Assembly (NCBI GenBank): GCA_965199585.1
Contig: CBDASI010000002.1
Coordinates: 806,001 to 870,000 of the forward strand
From: JAVVHH01 sp965199585
Lineage (GTDB): Bacteria; Pseudomonadota; Alphaproteobacteria; Acetobacterales; Acetobacteraceae
DNA: 64,000 nt
Direction: 5' to 3'
A program made the translations under genes and the position numbers. The notes under the pieces were generated by a model. That model had not been told where the DNA came from, ran no database searches, and saw nothing but the letters and a program-made list of their open reading frames with translations. Below are positions 34,090-42,438 of the stretch, in pieces (within the stretch, counting starts at the first letter, position 1; every line of letters begins with the position of its first letter).

Positions 34090-35193
34090 ATGGCACTCAA
34101 TTTCATCGGCATGATCCAGCCGCGCGAACAGTCGGAGATCCATCCTGCCCAGGGTCCCGGCATCGACCCCGGCTACCTCGTCGACTCCGCCCGGGCGCAT
34201 GAAGCTCATGCGGCGGAGGGCGGCGGCTTCGACCGCGTGTTGATCGGCTGGCACAGCAACGGGCCCGACGGACTGCAACTCGCAGCACACGCGGCGGCGC
34301 ACACCAAGAGCGTCGGCTTCCTGGTCGCGCACCGGCCGGGCTTCCAGGCGCCGACCACGGCGGCGCGCGCGTTCGCCACGCTCGATCAGTTGAGCGGCGG
34401 TCGCGCGGCGATCCACGTCATCTCGGGCGGCGACGACCAGGACCAGGCGCGCGACGGCGACTGGCTCGGCAAGGACGACCGCTACGCCCGCACCGACGAG
34501 TACGTCGACATTCTCAAGCGCATCTGGGCGGCCGATGCCCCGATCGACCACACCGGCGAATACTACCGCATCGAGGGCGCCTCCCCGGCGATCCGGACCG
34601 TGCGACGCCCGGGGCTGCCGATCTATTTCGGCGGCGCGTCGGACGCGGCGATCCGGGTCGCCGGGCGTCATGCCGACGTCTATGCGCTCTGGGGCGAGAC
34701 GCACGCGCAGGTCGCCGAGATCGTCGGCCGGGTCCGTGCCGAGGCGGCGCGGCATGGGCGCGAGGTCGGGTTCAGCCTGTCGTTCCGGCCGATCCTGGGC
34801 GCGACCGAGGACGAAGCGTGGGCCAAGGCGGAACGCATCCTGGCCCGGGTCCAGCAGGTCCGCGGCGAAGCGGCGTTGGGGCCGGCCAGCGGGGCGCCGG
34901 CGAACGCCGGGTCGCAGCGGCTGCTGGCAGCGGCGGCGCTCGGCGACCGGCCCGAAGGGCGGCTCTACACCGCGATCGCCCGCGTGACCGGCGCGCGCGG
35001 TAACACCACCGCGCTGGTGGGCACGCCGCGCCAGGTCGCCGAGGCGTTCCTCGAGTATCACGACCTCGGCGTCGACACGTTCCTGATCCGCGGCTTCGAC
35101 CCGCTGGAAGACGCGCTCGGGTACGGCCGCACCCTCCTCCCCTTGACCCGGCAGCTGGCCGCCGAGCGCAGCGTGCGCCAGGCTGCGGAGTGA
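34090..35193 (+). CDS. LLM-class flavin monooxygenase, SsuD-like
   Basis: 367 residues, TIM-barrel luciferase-like monooxygenase. SsuD-style features: FDRVLIGWHSNGPDG, VGFLVAHRPGFQAPTTAARAFATLDQLSGGRAAIHVISGGD, then RYARTDEYVDILKRIWAADAPIDHTGEYYRIEG and the GGASDAAIRVAGRHADVYALWGE segment, plus the C-terminal ALVGTPRQVAEAFLEYHDLGVDTFLIRGFDPLEDA. SsuD splits alkanesulfonates to sulfite and aldehyde with FMNH2. GGAG lies 5 nt before the ATG. No flavin reductase (SsuE) is adjacent. Confidence 0.88.
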   Translation: MALNFIGMIQPREQSEIHPAQGPGIDPGYLVDSARAHEAHAAEGGGFDRVLIGWHSNGPDGLQLAAHAAAHTKSVGFLVAHRPGFQAPTTAARAFATLDQLSGGRAAIHVISGGDDQDQARDGDWLGKDDRYARTDEYVDILKRIWAADAPIDHTGEYYRIEGASPAIRTVRRPGLPIYFGGASDAAIRVAGRHADVYALWGETHAQVAEIVGRVRAEAARHGREVGFSLSFRPILGATEDEAWAKAERILARVQQVRGEAALGPASGAPANAGSQRLLAAAALGDRPEGRLYTAIARVTGARGNTTALVGTPRQVAEAFLEYHDLGVDTFLIRGFDPLEDALGYGRTLLPLTRQLAAERSVRQAAE

Positions 35194-36149
35194 GTTCGAT
35201 ACTTCCCAACACGCGACGGACGCTGCTCGCCGGCCTGTCGGCATCCCTGCTGATCGGATCGGCGCGGGCCCAGGCCCAGTCGACGGTGCTGCGGGTCGGC
35301 GATCAGAAGGGTGGCGCGCAGTCGCTGATGAAGGCGACCGGCGCGTTGGACGGCATGAAGGCCCGGGTGGAGTGGAGCCAGTTCTCCGCCGCGGCGCCGT
35401 TGCTGGAGGCGCTGAACGCCGACGCGATCGATTGCGGCTTTGCCGGCGATGCCCCGACCACGTTCGCGTTGGCGGCCGGGGTGCCGGCTCGCGTGATCTC
35501 GCCCACGCGGGCGAGTGGGGCGAGTACGGCGATCACGGTGCCGGAGGGGTCGCCGATTCGATCGATGGCGGACCTTAAAGGGCGGACGGTCGGCACCAAC
35601 CGTGGCTCGGTCGGCCATTCACTGGTGCTGGCCGTGATCGAGGCGCAGGGCTGGACCGCCGCCGACCTCAGGATCGCCAATCTGTTGCCCAGCGAAGCGA
35701 GGGCGGCGATGGCGACCGGGGCGGTCGATGCCTGGAGCTCCTGGGGCGTGTATGTCGCACAGGCGCAGCTGGTCGACCGGGCCCGCATCGTGGTCGATGG
35801 CAAAGACGGGTTGATGACCGGGCTGTCGTATTTAGTCGCACGCGACAGCGCGATTAAGGAGAAACGGGACGCCCTGTTGGACTTCACCGCCCGCCTGGCG
35901 ACCGCCCGGCGCTGGGCGGCCACGCATCAGGACGAGTATGCGGCCGTGCTGGCGGCCGATATCGGCGTGTCGGCTTCGGTGGCTCGGCTGATCTTCGAAC
36001 GGGACACGCCGATGCCGGTGCCGATCGACGATCAGGTCGTGCAGGACCAGCAGAAGACCGTGGATCGCTACGTTGCGGCCGGGGTGGTGCGGTCGCGCCT
36101 CGATGCGGGGCGCATGTTCGATGCGTCGTTCAACGCGGCCCTAGGTTGA
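35190..36149 (+). CDS. Aliphatic sulfonate-binding protein, SsuA-like
   Basis: 319-residue periplasmic binding protein: a signal peptide after a Tat-like twin Arg (NTRRTLLAGLSASLLIGSARAQA), then VLRVGDQKGGAQSLMKATG, VEWSQFSAAAPLLEALNADAIDCGFAGDAP and RTVGTNRGSVGHSLVLAVIE, matching SsuA/TauA of the nitrate/sulfonate/taurine class. Starts at GTG overlapping the SsuD-like stop (GTGA). No SsuB ATPase or SsuC permease follows; the next gene runs the other way. It must use a distant transporter, or a partner other than those in this window. Confidence 0.87.
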   Translation: MSSILPNTRRTLLAGLSASLLIGSARAQAQSTVLRVGDQKGGAQSLMKATGALDGMKARVEWSQFSAAAPLLEALNADAIDCGFAGDAPTTFALAAGVPARVISPTRASGASTAITVPEGSPIRSMADLKGRTVGTNRGSVGHSLVLAVIEAQGWTAADLRIANLLPSEARAAMATGAVDAWSSWGVYVAQAQLVDRARIVVDGKDGLMTGLSYLVARDSAIKEKRDALLDFTARLATARRWAATHQDEYAAVLAADIGVSASVARLIFERDTPMPVPIDDQVVQDQQKTVDRYVAAGVVRSRLDAGRMFDASFNAALG

Positions 36150-36168
36150 TCGGGGGGTGGCACGGGTC

Positions 36169-37233
36169 TCAGCTGCGTGCGCTCTCGACCGGTAGGTGGT
36201 CGAGCCCCTTGTAGCGGTAGATGACGATCGAACCGATCCATGCGGCGATGAAGACGCCGATGATGACGAACCCCAGACCGTTGAAGTTGTCGTTCAGCGC
36301 GCCGATGCCGTCCCAGAACCAGCCCGACAGCTCGAGCTTGTCGCCGATCAGCCCGAGGGCTTCGATACCGCCGACCAGGAAAGCGACGACGACCGACACC
36401 AGCGTGATGGTCAGGTTGTAGTACAGCTTCCGCACCGGCTTCACGAACGCCCAATTATAGGCGCCGAGCATCAGCACGCCGTCGGTGGTGTCGATCAGCG
36501 ACATGCCGGCGGCGAACAGCGCGGGAAACACCATGATCGACCAGATCGAGATGCCCTGAGCCGCCTGGGTGGCGGAGATGCCGAGCAGGGCGACCTCAGT
36601 CGCGGTATCGAAGCCGAGGCCGAACAGGAAGCCGAGCGGGAACATGTGCCAGCTTCGGGTCACCAGCCGGAACAGCGGCCGAAACAGCCGGGCGAGCACG
36701 CCGCGGCTGTTGAGCAGAAGGTCGAAATCCTCCTCCACATACCGGCCGCCGGCTCGCACATGGCACCAGGTCCGCCAGACCGAGCGCAGGATGACGAGGT
36801 TGGCGGTGGCGATGGCGAACAGGAACAGCGCCGAGACGGTGGTGCCGACGATGCCGCCGATGGTCTTGAACTGCTCGAACCGCCCGCTCAGCAGGGTCGC
36901 GGTCGCGGCGACACCGGCGGCTGCGAGGATGACGACGGTCGAGTGTCCGAGAGCGAAGTAGAAGCCCACGCTGACCGGGCGCTTGCCCTCCTGCATCAGC
37001 TTGCGGGTGACGTTGTCGATGGCGGCGATATGGTCGGCATCGACCGCGTGCCGCAGCCCGAAGCCGTAGGCCAGCAAGGCCGTGCCGAGGAACAAAGGCT
37101 GGTCGCGGAACAGGAGGAAGGCCCAGATCCAAACGGCCAGGTTGGCGATCAGCAATAGACTGTAGATGCCGACTAGCGGGCCGCGCAGGCTGTCAGCGCG
37201 TTCGTCGAAGGTCCGGTTCAACAGGGCGAACAT
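36169..37233 (-). CDS. HoxN/NiCoT-family metal transporter, probably cobalt
   Basis: 354 residues, eight membrane helices, with NiCoT signatures RHAVDADHIAAIDNVTRKLM in helix II, FYFALGHSTVVIL, LGFDTATEVALLG and GMSLIDTTDGVLM. The His/Asp residues of HAVDADH select Ni2+ or Co2+. A cobalamin riboswitch lies upstream on the same strand, so its natural substrate is most likely cobalt for B12 synthesis and its expression falls when B12 is plentiful. Codons and location show nothing unusual. Confidence 0.92.
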   Translation of the reverse strand: MFALLNRTFDERADSLRGPLVGIYSLLLIANLAVWIWAFLLFRDQPLFLGTALLAYGFGLRHAVDADHIAAIDNVTRKLMQEGKRPVSVGFYFALGHSTVVILAAAGVAATATLLSGRFEQFKTIGGIVGTTVSALFLFAIATANLVILRSVWRTWCHVRAGGRYVEEDFDLLLNSRGVLARLFRPLFRLVTRSWHMFPLGFLFGLGFDTATEVALLGISATQAAQGISIWSIMVFPALFAAGMSLIDTTDGVLMLGAYNWAFVKPVRKLYYNLTITLVSVVVAFLVGGIEALGLIGDKLELSGWFWDGIGALNDNFNGLGFVIIGVFIAAWIGSIVIYRYKGLDHLPVESARS

Positions 37234-37284
37234 CGTCGTCTCCGGTCGCCCGGCACCCCGCCCGGCGACATTGATCAGGCGACA

Positions 37285-37468
37285 ATGGCAGGTCTCCTGG
37301 CTCGCGGATCGAGGCTACCGGCCCTGCCTTCCCAGACCCGCACGGGTCCAGTGGCTCACCCGGGGGTGAACGGGCCAGCGGCTAACCGCTGACAGTTGCG
37401 GGGGCAGCCGCCGACTTGTCCCCGGACCTCGGTCCAGCCAGGACGCACGACATTCCCTTTTCACCCGC
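37285..37468 (-). promoter_or_regulatory. Cobalamin (B12) riboswitch
   Basis: Read on the minus strand, the element runs from GGTGAAAAGGGAA (37465-37453) through GCCCCCGCAACTGT (37405-37392), GCCACTG (37355-37349), GGGAAGGCAGGG (37333-37322) to the B12 box AGCCAGGAGACCTGCC (37303-37288). Order and spacing match the classic aptamer. The box ends 54 nt before the NiCoT start, so ligand binding could block transcription or translation there. Confidence 0.95.
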
Positions 37469-37585
37469 TCGCGCGGGACCATTGACCGCTGCACGATGGG
37501 TGATCGCGGACCGAATGGCAACCGGCCAACGCGACGACGTCGCCTTGCGACGACGTCAGTCGACGTTCACGGCCGGCGTCGAGCG

Positions 37586-38314
37586 TTACGCTTCCAATGC
37601 ACCATCCCGCTGCGAGCGGCGGCGCATCCCAACGACGCCCATCACCCCGACCATCAGCAGTGCGAGCGACGCCGGCTCCGGCGTCGCGACCGGGCCGACT
37701 GGCACGATCCCGGCCGAGGTGGAGAATGTCAGGCCGGAGAAAAGCGCCGAGTCGCTGTTGTTGTTCTGAGTGATGGTGAAGCCGCTGATGGTGTCTGCAG
37801 CGAAGGAACTCGGCAGGGTGAACTGCCGCAGGTCGAGACGTTGGCCCTGGCCGTTATCGAACCACGGCAACGTCGTCGGCGCCAAAGTGTTCGTGAAGAC
37901 GTTCGCGTTGAAGTCGCGCGTGTCGACACCGCCGATCGATTGATAGGTTACGGAGGGGCCCTGCACGGTCGATATGGTGACGTTGTATTCGTTCTGTCCG
38001 GCGGTGCCAAAGTAGTTATTGAGCAACGCGTAGAACGTCGTCTGCCCCGTCAGCCCAAGCGGCGCGAGGTTGAGCGTGCCCGATGCGGTGGGCGTCGGCG
38101 AGATGTAGTTCTGCAACACGCCGTTCATCCCGGAGAGCAGGAACGGAACGGGGGAGCCGAGATTGCCCATGGTGGTCCCGGTCGGATACGTGCCCTCGCC
38201 CCGGTCCGGCGACGCGTTCGCGAAGCTCGATAAATCGATCGTCGTGTAGGCGGCTCGAGCGGCGGACCCGTCGATGACGAGCGCCAGGATGAGTAGCGGG
38301 ATGATGCGCGGCAT
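37586..38314 (-). CDS. PEP-CTERM sorting-domain protein
   Basis: 242 residues: signal peptide (PLLILALVIDGSAARA), a beta-rich Asn/Thr/Ser-rich middle and a C-terminal TPEPASLALLMVGVMGVVG followed by MRRRSQRD, the Pro-Glu-Pro, transmembrane helix and basic tail of PEP-CTERM signals recognised by exosortase. No exosortase gene (EpsH) is in this window. The middle contains two GQ-type segments (TGQTTFYALLNNYFGTAGQN) but no known domain. Probably exported and anchored to or released from the envelope. Confidence 0.78.
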   Translation of the reverse strand: MPRIIPLLILALVIDGSAARAAYTTIDLSSFANASPDRGEGTYPTGTTMGNLGSPVPFLLSGMNGVLQNYISPTPTASGTLNLAPLGLTGQTTFYALLNNYFGTAGQNEYNVTISTVQGPSVTYQSIGGVDTRDFNANVFTNTLAPTTLPWFDNGQGQRLDLRQFTLPSSFAADTISGFTITQNNNSDSALFSGLTFSTSAGIVPVGPVATPEPASLALLMVGVMGVVGMRRRSQRDGALEA

Positions 38315-38525
38315 GCCGGTGAAGCCTTTTCTTGTCGCCGTTGCGTGATGAGGGTGAGTGTCGCTGACGGTCTCAGCCCCTCTTCTCGCAATCGGTATCG
38401 ATCTCCTGGCAAACCCACATCATTCATATTGATGAGAAAGGCTGCTTTCCTGTCCGTTGACGTGTTCACCCGTCTCGGTAAACTTCCGTTATCGACGATC
38501 AGCGATCCACGGGGGATGCCGGCCA

Positions 38526-39701
38526 ATGACGCCAGCTGCCAATCCAGAGTTCGATGACCTCGTCGGCCTCATCTATGACGCTGCCGTCGCGCCTTCACGG
38601 ATCAGTACGCTCCTGCACCGTCTGGCCGCGCGTTTCGCAGCCTCGTTCGCGGACAACTTCAGTCGCGAGCACGACGGCTCCCACGCCAGGGGGATCGTGT
38701 ATGGCCTGGATCGTGACGATTACGAGACTGGAATGCTGACGACCTGGGCGTCACGCAATCCTTGGGCGAAGAAGGCTCCGGTCATCGATGCCGGCGAGGT
38801 CCGCGCCACCTGGGAGTTCCTGAACCGGAGCGAATTGCTGCGCAGCGAGATGTATACGGGGTATCTGTGCGAGCGCGGGTTGGAAGAGGGGCTACGGTTC
38901 GAGATCTGGTCGGACCTGGCTGGGATCGAGGACATCTCGCTGCTGCGTCCTCATTCGGTCGGTCCGTTCTCGGCGGAGGAGATCAGCTTCGGCCGCGCAT
39001 TGATGCCGCATATGCAACGTGCCGCCGGGCTTCGGCGGCGGTTGCAGTGGGCGGAGCTGATGAGCGAGGCGGGGTTGAGCGTGCTCGAGGCACTCAGCCA
39101 GAGCGTCGTCCTGATCGACAGGTCGGCACGGCCGGTCTACGTCAACCCGGCCGCCGCGGCCCTGCTCGCACAAAACGACGCAATCTCGTGCGTCAATCGA
39201 CAGCTCACTGCCAAAAATTCCAGCGCATCGCGTGCGCTGGGCAGGTTGTTGGACCGGGTCACGCAGCCGTCGCGCGAGGCCCGAGCCGGCGCGACCTTGC
39301 TCCCGTCTTCCGAGACGGGTCGGTCACTCGTCGTCCTGAGCATGCCGCTGCAGGCCGCCGATGCGGACATGCTACCGGGCAGTCCCAAAGCCATCGTCTG
39401 CTTCAACCGCGCACGATCGCCGGTGACTGAACAGTCGTTGCAGCCCGTCTCGGCACTGTTCGGCCTGACCTCTGCCGAGACGCGGCTCGCCGCTCTGTTG
39501 CTGTCGGGATCCAAGCTGGGCGAAATCGCGTCGATGCAGAACAGGAGCATCGCCACCGTTCGGTCGCACCTGGCACAGCTCATGGCGAAGACGGACACGG
39601 CCCGGCAAAGCGAGCTCCTGCTCCGCCTCTTGGACGTTCCGCGCCTTCCCACCGGTCACCTTCTCGACCCCGACGCCCGGAAGCCAAGCCCCCGCTGTTG
39701 A
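38526..39701 (+). CDS. LuxR-type regulator with PAS-like sensor region
   Basis: 391 residues with an unfamiliar N-terminal sensor (FDDLVGLIYDAAVAPSRIST...), a PAS-like segment (SQSVVLIDRSARPVYVNPAAAALL), and a C-terminal LuxR helix-turn-helix: FGLTSAETRLAALLLSGSKLGEIASMQNRSIATVRSHLAQLMAKTDTARQSELLLRLL. Start ATG at 38526; an in-frame ATG/TTG to 38457 could extend it. Next to a lone acyltransferase and a PEP-CTERM gene, both divergent or on the same side, but no target is evident. GC and codons are ordinary. Confidence 0.82.
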   Translation: MTPAANPEFDDLVGLIYDAAVAPSRISTLLHRLAARFAASFADNFSREHDGSHARGIVYGLDRDDYETGMLTTWASRNPWAKKAPVIDAGEVRATWEFLNRSELLRSEMYTGYLCERGLEEGLRFEIWSDLAGIEDISLLRPHSVGPFSAEEISFGRALMPHMQRAAGLRRRLQWAELMSEAGLSVLEALSQSVVLIDRSARPVYVNPAAAALLAQNDAISCVNRQLTAKNSSASRALGRLLDRVTQPSREARAGATLLPSSETGRSLVVLSMPLQAADADMLPGSPKAIVCFNRARSPVTEQSLQPVSALFGLTSAETRLAALLLSGSKLGEIASMQNRSIATVRSHLAQLMAKTDTARQSELLLRLLDVPRLPTGHLLDPDARKPSPRC

Positions 39702-39834
39702 GCGGGGCCGTTGGCACCGCCATAATTGCAGCTTAACACCCGCCTAAACTCCAGAAGGTCGCGCTCTGGCGGCAAACGCTAAACTCGATACGGTTCCGCT
39801 ACTATCGAGGGCCCGGCTGTAAGGAAAAAACGAG

Positions 39835-41019
39835 TTGGACGGTTTTCTTGCCGCGTATGCGGTCGCTTCCGTCATGGCCGTGGTGATCTTGACCTGGATC
39901 GCGGGCAAGGTCGGGAGAACGGGCTTCCCACTTCCGGCCGAGGATCGGCGGATCGGCTGTGTGGACGGGTTGCGCGGCTACCTCGCGGTGTCGGTGTTGC
40001 TGCACCATTCCTACATATGGTTTCAAACATACCGGCTGGGCGGCGCATGGGTAGCGCCATCGATCGACTTCCTGAACCAACTGGGCGCGGGCGCGGTCGG
40101 CCTGTTCTTCATCACCACCGGGTTCGTCTTTTATCCGCGCGTCCTGACCGGCTTGCGCAAGACATCCTGGCTGAGCGTGTACATCTCGCGCGTGTTCCGG
40201 ATCATGCCGCTGGTCATCGCGTCGGTCGCCCTGGTGACGGCGATCATCGCGGCGCGCGGCGGCGCCACTCTCGACCGCCAGGACCTCGCGGAGGCGGGGC
40301 GCTGGATCATTGGCTGGGAAGATGGGGACCTGCTCGGCTACATCTATAGCGGGCGCATCAACGCCTACGTGCTGTGGTCGCTTTGGTACGAGTGGATGTT
40401 CTACCTCCTCATATTGCCCGTGAGCGCCGGCCTGATGGACCTGATCAGCCTCTGGAGGCTACCAAGCTGGATCGTGCCCGCGTTTCTGTTCGGCGCCGGC
40501 ATCGTCGCCAAAACGGTGTTCGGAAATTCGCCGCCATCCATCGGCGTCATGTTCTTCCTACCGCTATTCGCGACCGGGATGCTCGCCTTCGAGCTACAGC
40601 GCTCCAGACGGGTGAGGACCGCGCTGTCGAGCGCGCCGGCGGCAATCCTGGCGATGGCGGCGCTGCTATCGGCGATGATCTGGACGCCATCGCCGTACGA
40701 GTTCTCGCTGCCGCTGTTCGGCTTCTTCTTCACCTGCGTCGCGTGCGGCAACAGCCTGTTCGGGCTGCTCAACCGCCGTAGTGCGCTGGTTCTCGGGGAG
40801 TGCTCGTTCAGCATCTACGTGCTGCACGGGATCGTGCTCAGCGTCCTGATGGTGGACACGCGGGCGATCTACACGCTGTCCACATTGAAGCTGCTGGTGG
40901 TGATTCCGATCGCAGCCGGGGTGGTGGCGGTGCTGACGCCGCTCACCTTCCTGGCGATCGAACGCCCGGCGATCCGGCTGGGCAAGTCGCTGGCGCGCTC
41001 GAGGAAGAAACCAGCTTAG
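39835..41019 (+). CDS. Acyltransferase 3 (OafA/YrhL family) membrane protein
   Basis: 394 residues, about 10 membrane helices of the acyltransferase-3 family. Motifs: RRIGCVDGLRGYLAVSVLLHHSYIWF (with the H-x3-D-x-RG-like catalytic start), LFFITTGFVFYPRVL, RVFRIMPLVI, ALWYEWMFYLLLP-like segment WSLWYEWMFYLLIL and ECSFSIYVLHGIVLSVLM. Such enzymes acylate sugars of O-antigen or exopolysaccharide in the membrane. Starts at TTG; a purine stretch (AAGGAAAA) precedes it. It ends sharing TTAG with the convergent PPOX gene. Confidence 0.85.
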   Translation: MDGFLAAYAVASVMAVVILTWIAGKVGRTGFPLPAEDRRIGCVDGLRGYLAVSVLLHHSYIWFQTYRLGGAWVAPSIDFLNQLGAGAVGLFFITTGFVFYPRVLTGLRKTSWLSVYISRVFRIMPLVIASVALVTAIIAARGGATLDRQDLAEAGRWIIGWEDGDLLGYIYSGRINAYVLWSLWYEWMFYLLILPVSAGLMDLISLWRLPSWIVPAFLFGAGIVAKTVFGNSPPSIGVMFFLPLFATGMLAFELQRSRRVRTALSSAPAAILAMAALLSAMIWTPSPYEFSLPLFGFFFTCVACGNSLFGLLNRRSALVLGECSFSIYVLHGIVLSVLMVDTRAIYTLSTLKLLVVIPIAAGVVAVLTPLTFLAIERPAIRLGKSLARSRKKPA

Positions 41020-41729
41020 GCGGCGCCGACGGTCTCGGCTTCGGGCTGCCAGGCGCCGTTGCGGCCGATACCCTCGTCGAGGTCAGCCAGTTTGGAACGC
41101 TCGGTCGCGGTCAGGGCAACCTGCGCGGCGATGATGCGGGCGAAGGTGGGGAGCGTGCCGGGGGCGACGTGACGCTTGGGATCCCATAGGCCGGCGCGCT
41201 TGATCGCCTTGGCGCAGTGCAGGTAGGCGGTCTCGACGGAGACGACGATGGCGATGCGGGGCGGCTTACCGTTAACGGCGAGCCGGGCGAGCAGAGTGGG
41301 GTCGACGCTGAGATGGGCTGTGCCGCCGACACGGACGCAGTCGCCGCTGCCGGGCACGAAGATGAGCAGGCCGATGCGCGGGTTCTCGGCGATGTTACGA
41401 AGAGAATCGATGCGATGGTCGCCGGAGCGGTCGGCGATGCAGATGGTCCTGGGATCGGTGACGAGGAGGGCGCCGGCCGGATCGCCGCGCGGGCTGACGT
41501 CGTGCTTGCCGGCGCAGTCGGACGTCGAGATGCAGCAGAACGTCGACAGCTCGATGAACTGAGCGAGGTATTCGTCGATGTGGTCGAGGACCTTGGCCAG
41601 CGAGAACGGCGCCGGCTTGGGGAACGTGGCGAGCAACTCGCGGCTCTGCGTGGGCGTTAGCCGGGCCGGGCTGAGTTGAGCGGTGGAGACGTGCCGCGGG
41701 CCAAATGCCTCGACATGGTTGATATCCAT
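41016..41729 (-). CDS. PPOX-class FMN flavoprotein, MSMEG_1061-like
   Basis: 237 residues in the pyridoxamine 5'-phosphate oxidase-like split-barrel fold: FIELSTFCCISTSDCAGKHDVSPRGDPAGALLVTDPRTICIADRSGDHRIDSLRNIAENPRIGLLIFVPG, which is the signature of the MSMEG_1061 subfamily (FMN-binding, phosphate site R/K). The catalytic substrate is unknown. Ends in tail-to-tail TTAG overlap with the acyltransferase gene. The AT-rich stretch upstream should be its promoter region. Confidence 0.84.
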   Translation of the reverse strand: MDINHVEAFGPRHVSTAQLSPARLTPTQSRELLATFPKPAPFSLAKVLDHIDEYLAQFIELSTFCCISTSDCAGKHDVSPRGDPAGALLVTDPRTICIADRSGDHRIDSLRNIAENPRIGLLIFVPGSGDCVRVGGTAHLSVDPTLLARLAVNGKPPRIAIVVSVETAYLHCAKAIKRAGLWDPKRHVAPGTLPTFARIIAAQVALTATERSKLADLDEGIGRNGAWQPEAETVGAA

Positions 41730-41878
41730 ACCGCGATGATCCTTTTTTGGGTCAAAGTCCAGGCTATCGGTCGGCTGGTGTTAACCACCACATAACATGG
41801 ACTACAACAAAGGCTTCGTTTCGGATAGCGAAATTAGTGCTTTGTTAATGAATTTTTTGCTTGGACGGTGGTCGCGGG
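41730..41878. other. AT-rich gap between PPOX and holC genes
   Basis: About 150 bp much lower in GC than the rest of the window (TTTTTTGGGTCAA, GCTTTGTTAATGAATTTTTT). No reading frame is convincing. It probably holds the PPOX promoter and the 3' end region of holC. I see no clear -35/-10 pair with high confidence. Confidence 0.4.
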
Positions 41879-42322
41879 TTAGGCCTTGGACCAGCCGCGG
41901 TCGGTCTGTTTCCAGTAGGTCAGCGCATGGCCGGCGGCCTTGGCGGCGGTCCAGCGGGTGCGGGCGGCGGTGACGGCGGCAGGATCCTGGCCGTCGAATA
42001 GGTCGAAGATGCGGAGCCAGTCGGGCAACGCCGCGGTGCGGCCGTCGAGGAGGAAGAGGAAGCGGGCGTCGTTGGGGCGCTCCTCGCGGTCGGTGAGCCA
42101 GATCGGCTGGTCCGCCGACGACAACTTGCTCGAGGCGGTGGCGTTCGGCAGCCAGTCGGGGTCCTTGCAGTCCCACAGAACCTTTGAGAGTGCGTCGGCG
42201 CGGGCCTGTTCGGCGCAGAGGATCACGGCGCGCTGCCGGGCGGCGAGGGTGCGGCCCAGCAGTGCCGGGAGGGCCTGGTCCACGGTCGTCCGAGTGAGGT
42301 GGTAAAAGCCGATCTCTGGCAT
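41879..42322 (-). CDS. holC: DNA polymerase III subunit chi
   Basis: 147 residues: MPEIGFYHLTRTTVDQALPALL, RAVILCAEQARADALSKVLWDCKDPDWLPNA, QPIWLTDREERPNDARFLFLLDGRTA and FDLFDGQDPAAVTAARTRWTAAKAAGHALTYWKQTDRGWSK, the full chi fold. Chi links the clamp loader to SSB through its C-terminal region. It is often next to pepA and the LPS export genes in alphaproteobacteria; here it is divergent from lptG and pepA is absent. Confidence 0.92.
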   Translation of the reverse strand: MPEIGFYHLTRTTVDQALPALLGRTLAARQRAVILCAEQARADALSKVLWDCKDPDWLPNATASSKLSSADQPIWLTDREERPNDARFLFLLDGRTAALPDWLRIFDLFDGQDPAAVTAARTRWTAAKAAGHALTYWKQTDRGWSKA

Positions 42323-42438
42323 GTCGGGTGGGCTTTCGGCTCGGGGACTCCACCCTCACCCCGCCCGCAGGAGGGGGAGACGGAGGCGTGTTCGACGGGT
42401 GGGAGTGTATCGGGCTGGTTAGGGGAGTAGAAGACGGT

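Noticed and set aside
37166..37521. Short frames in the region before NiCoT
   Set aside because: They overlap the cobalamin riboswitch, whose conserved boxes explain the sequence.
42328..42438. N-terminal extension of LptG
   Set aside because: Encodes a Gly/Pro-rich stretch unlike LptG and resembles a degenerate CCACCCTCACCC-type repeat.
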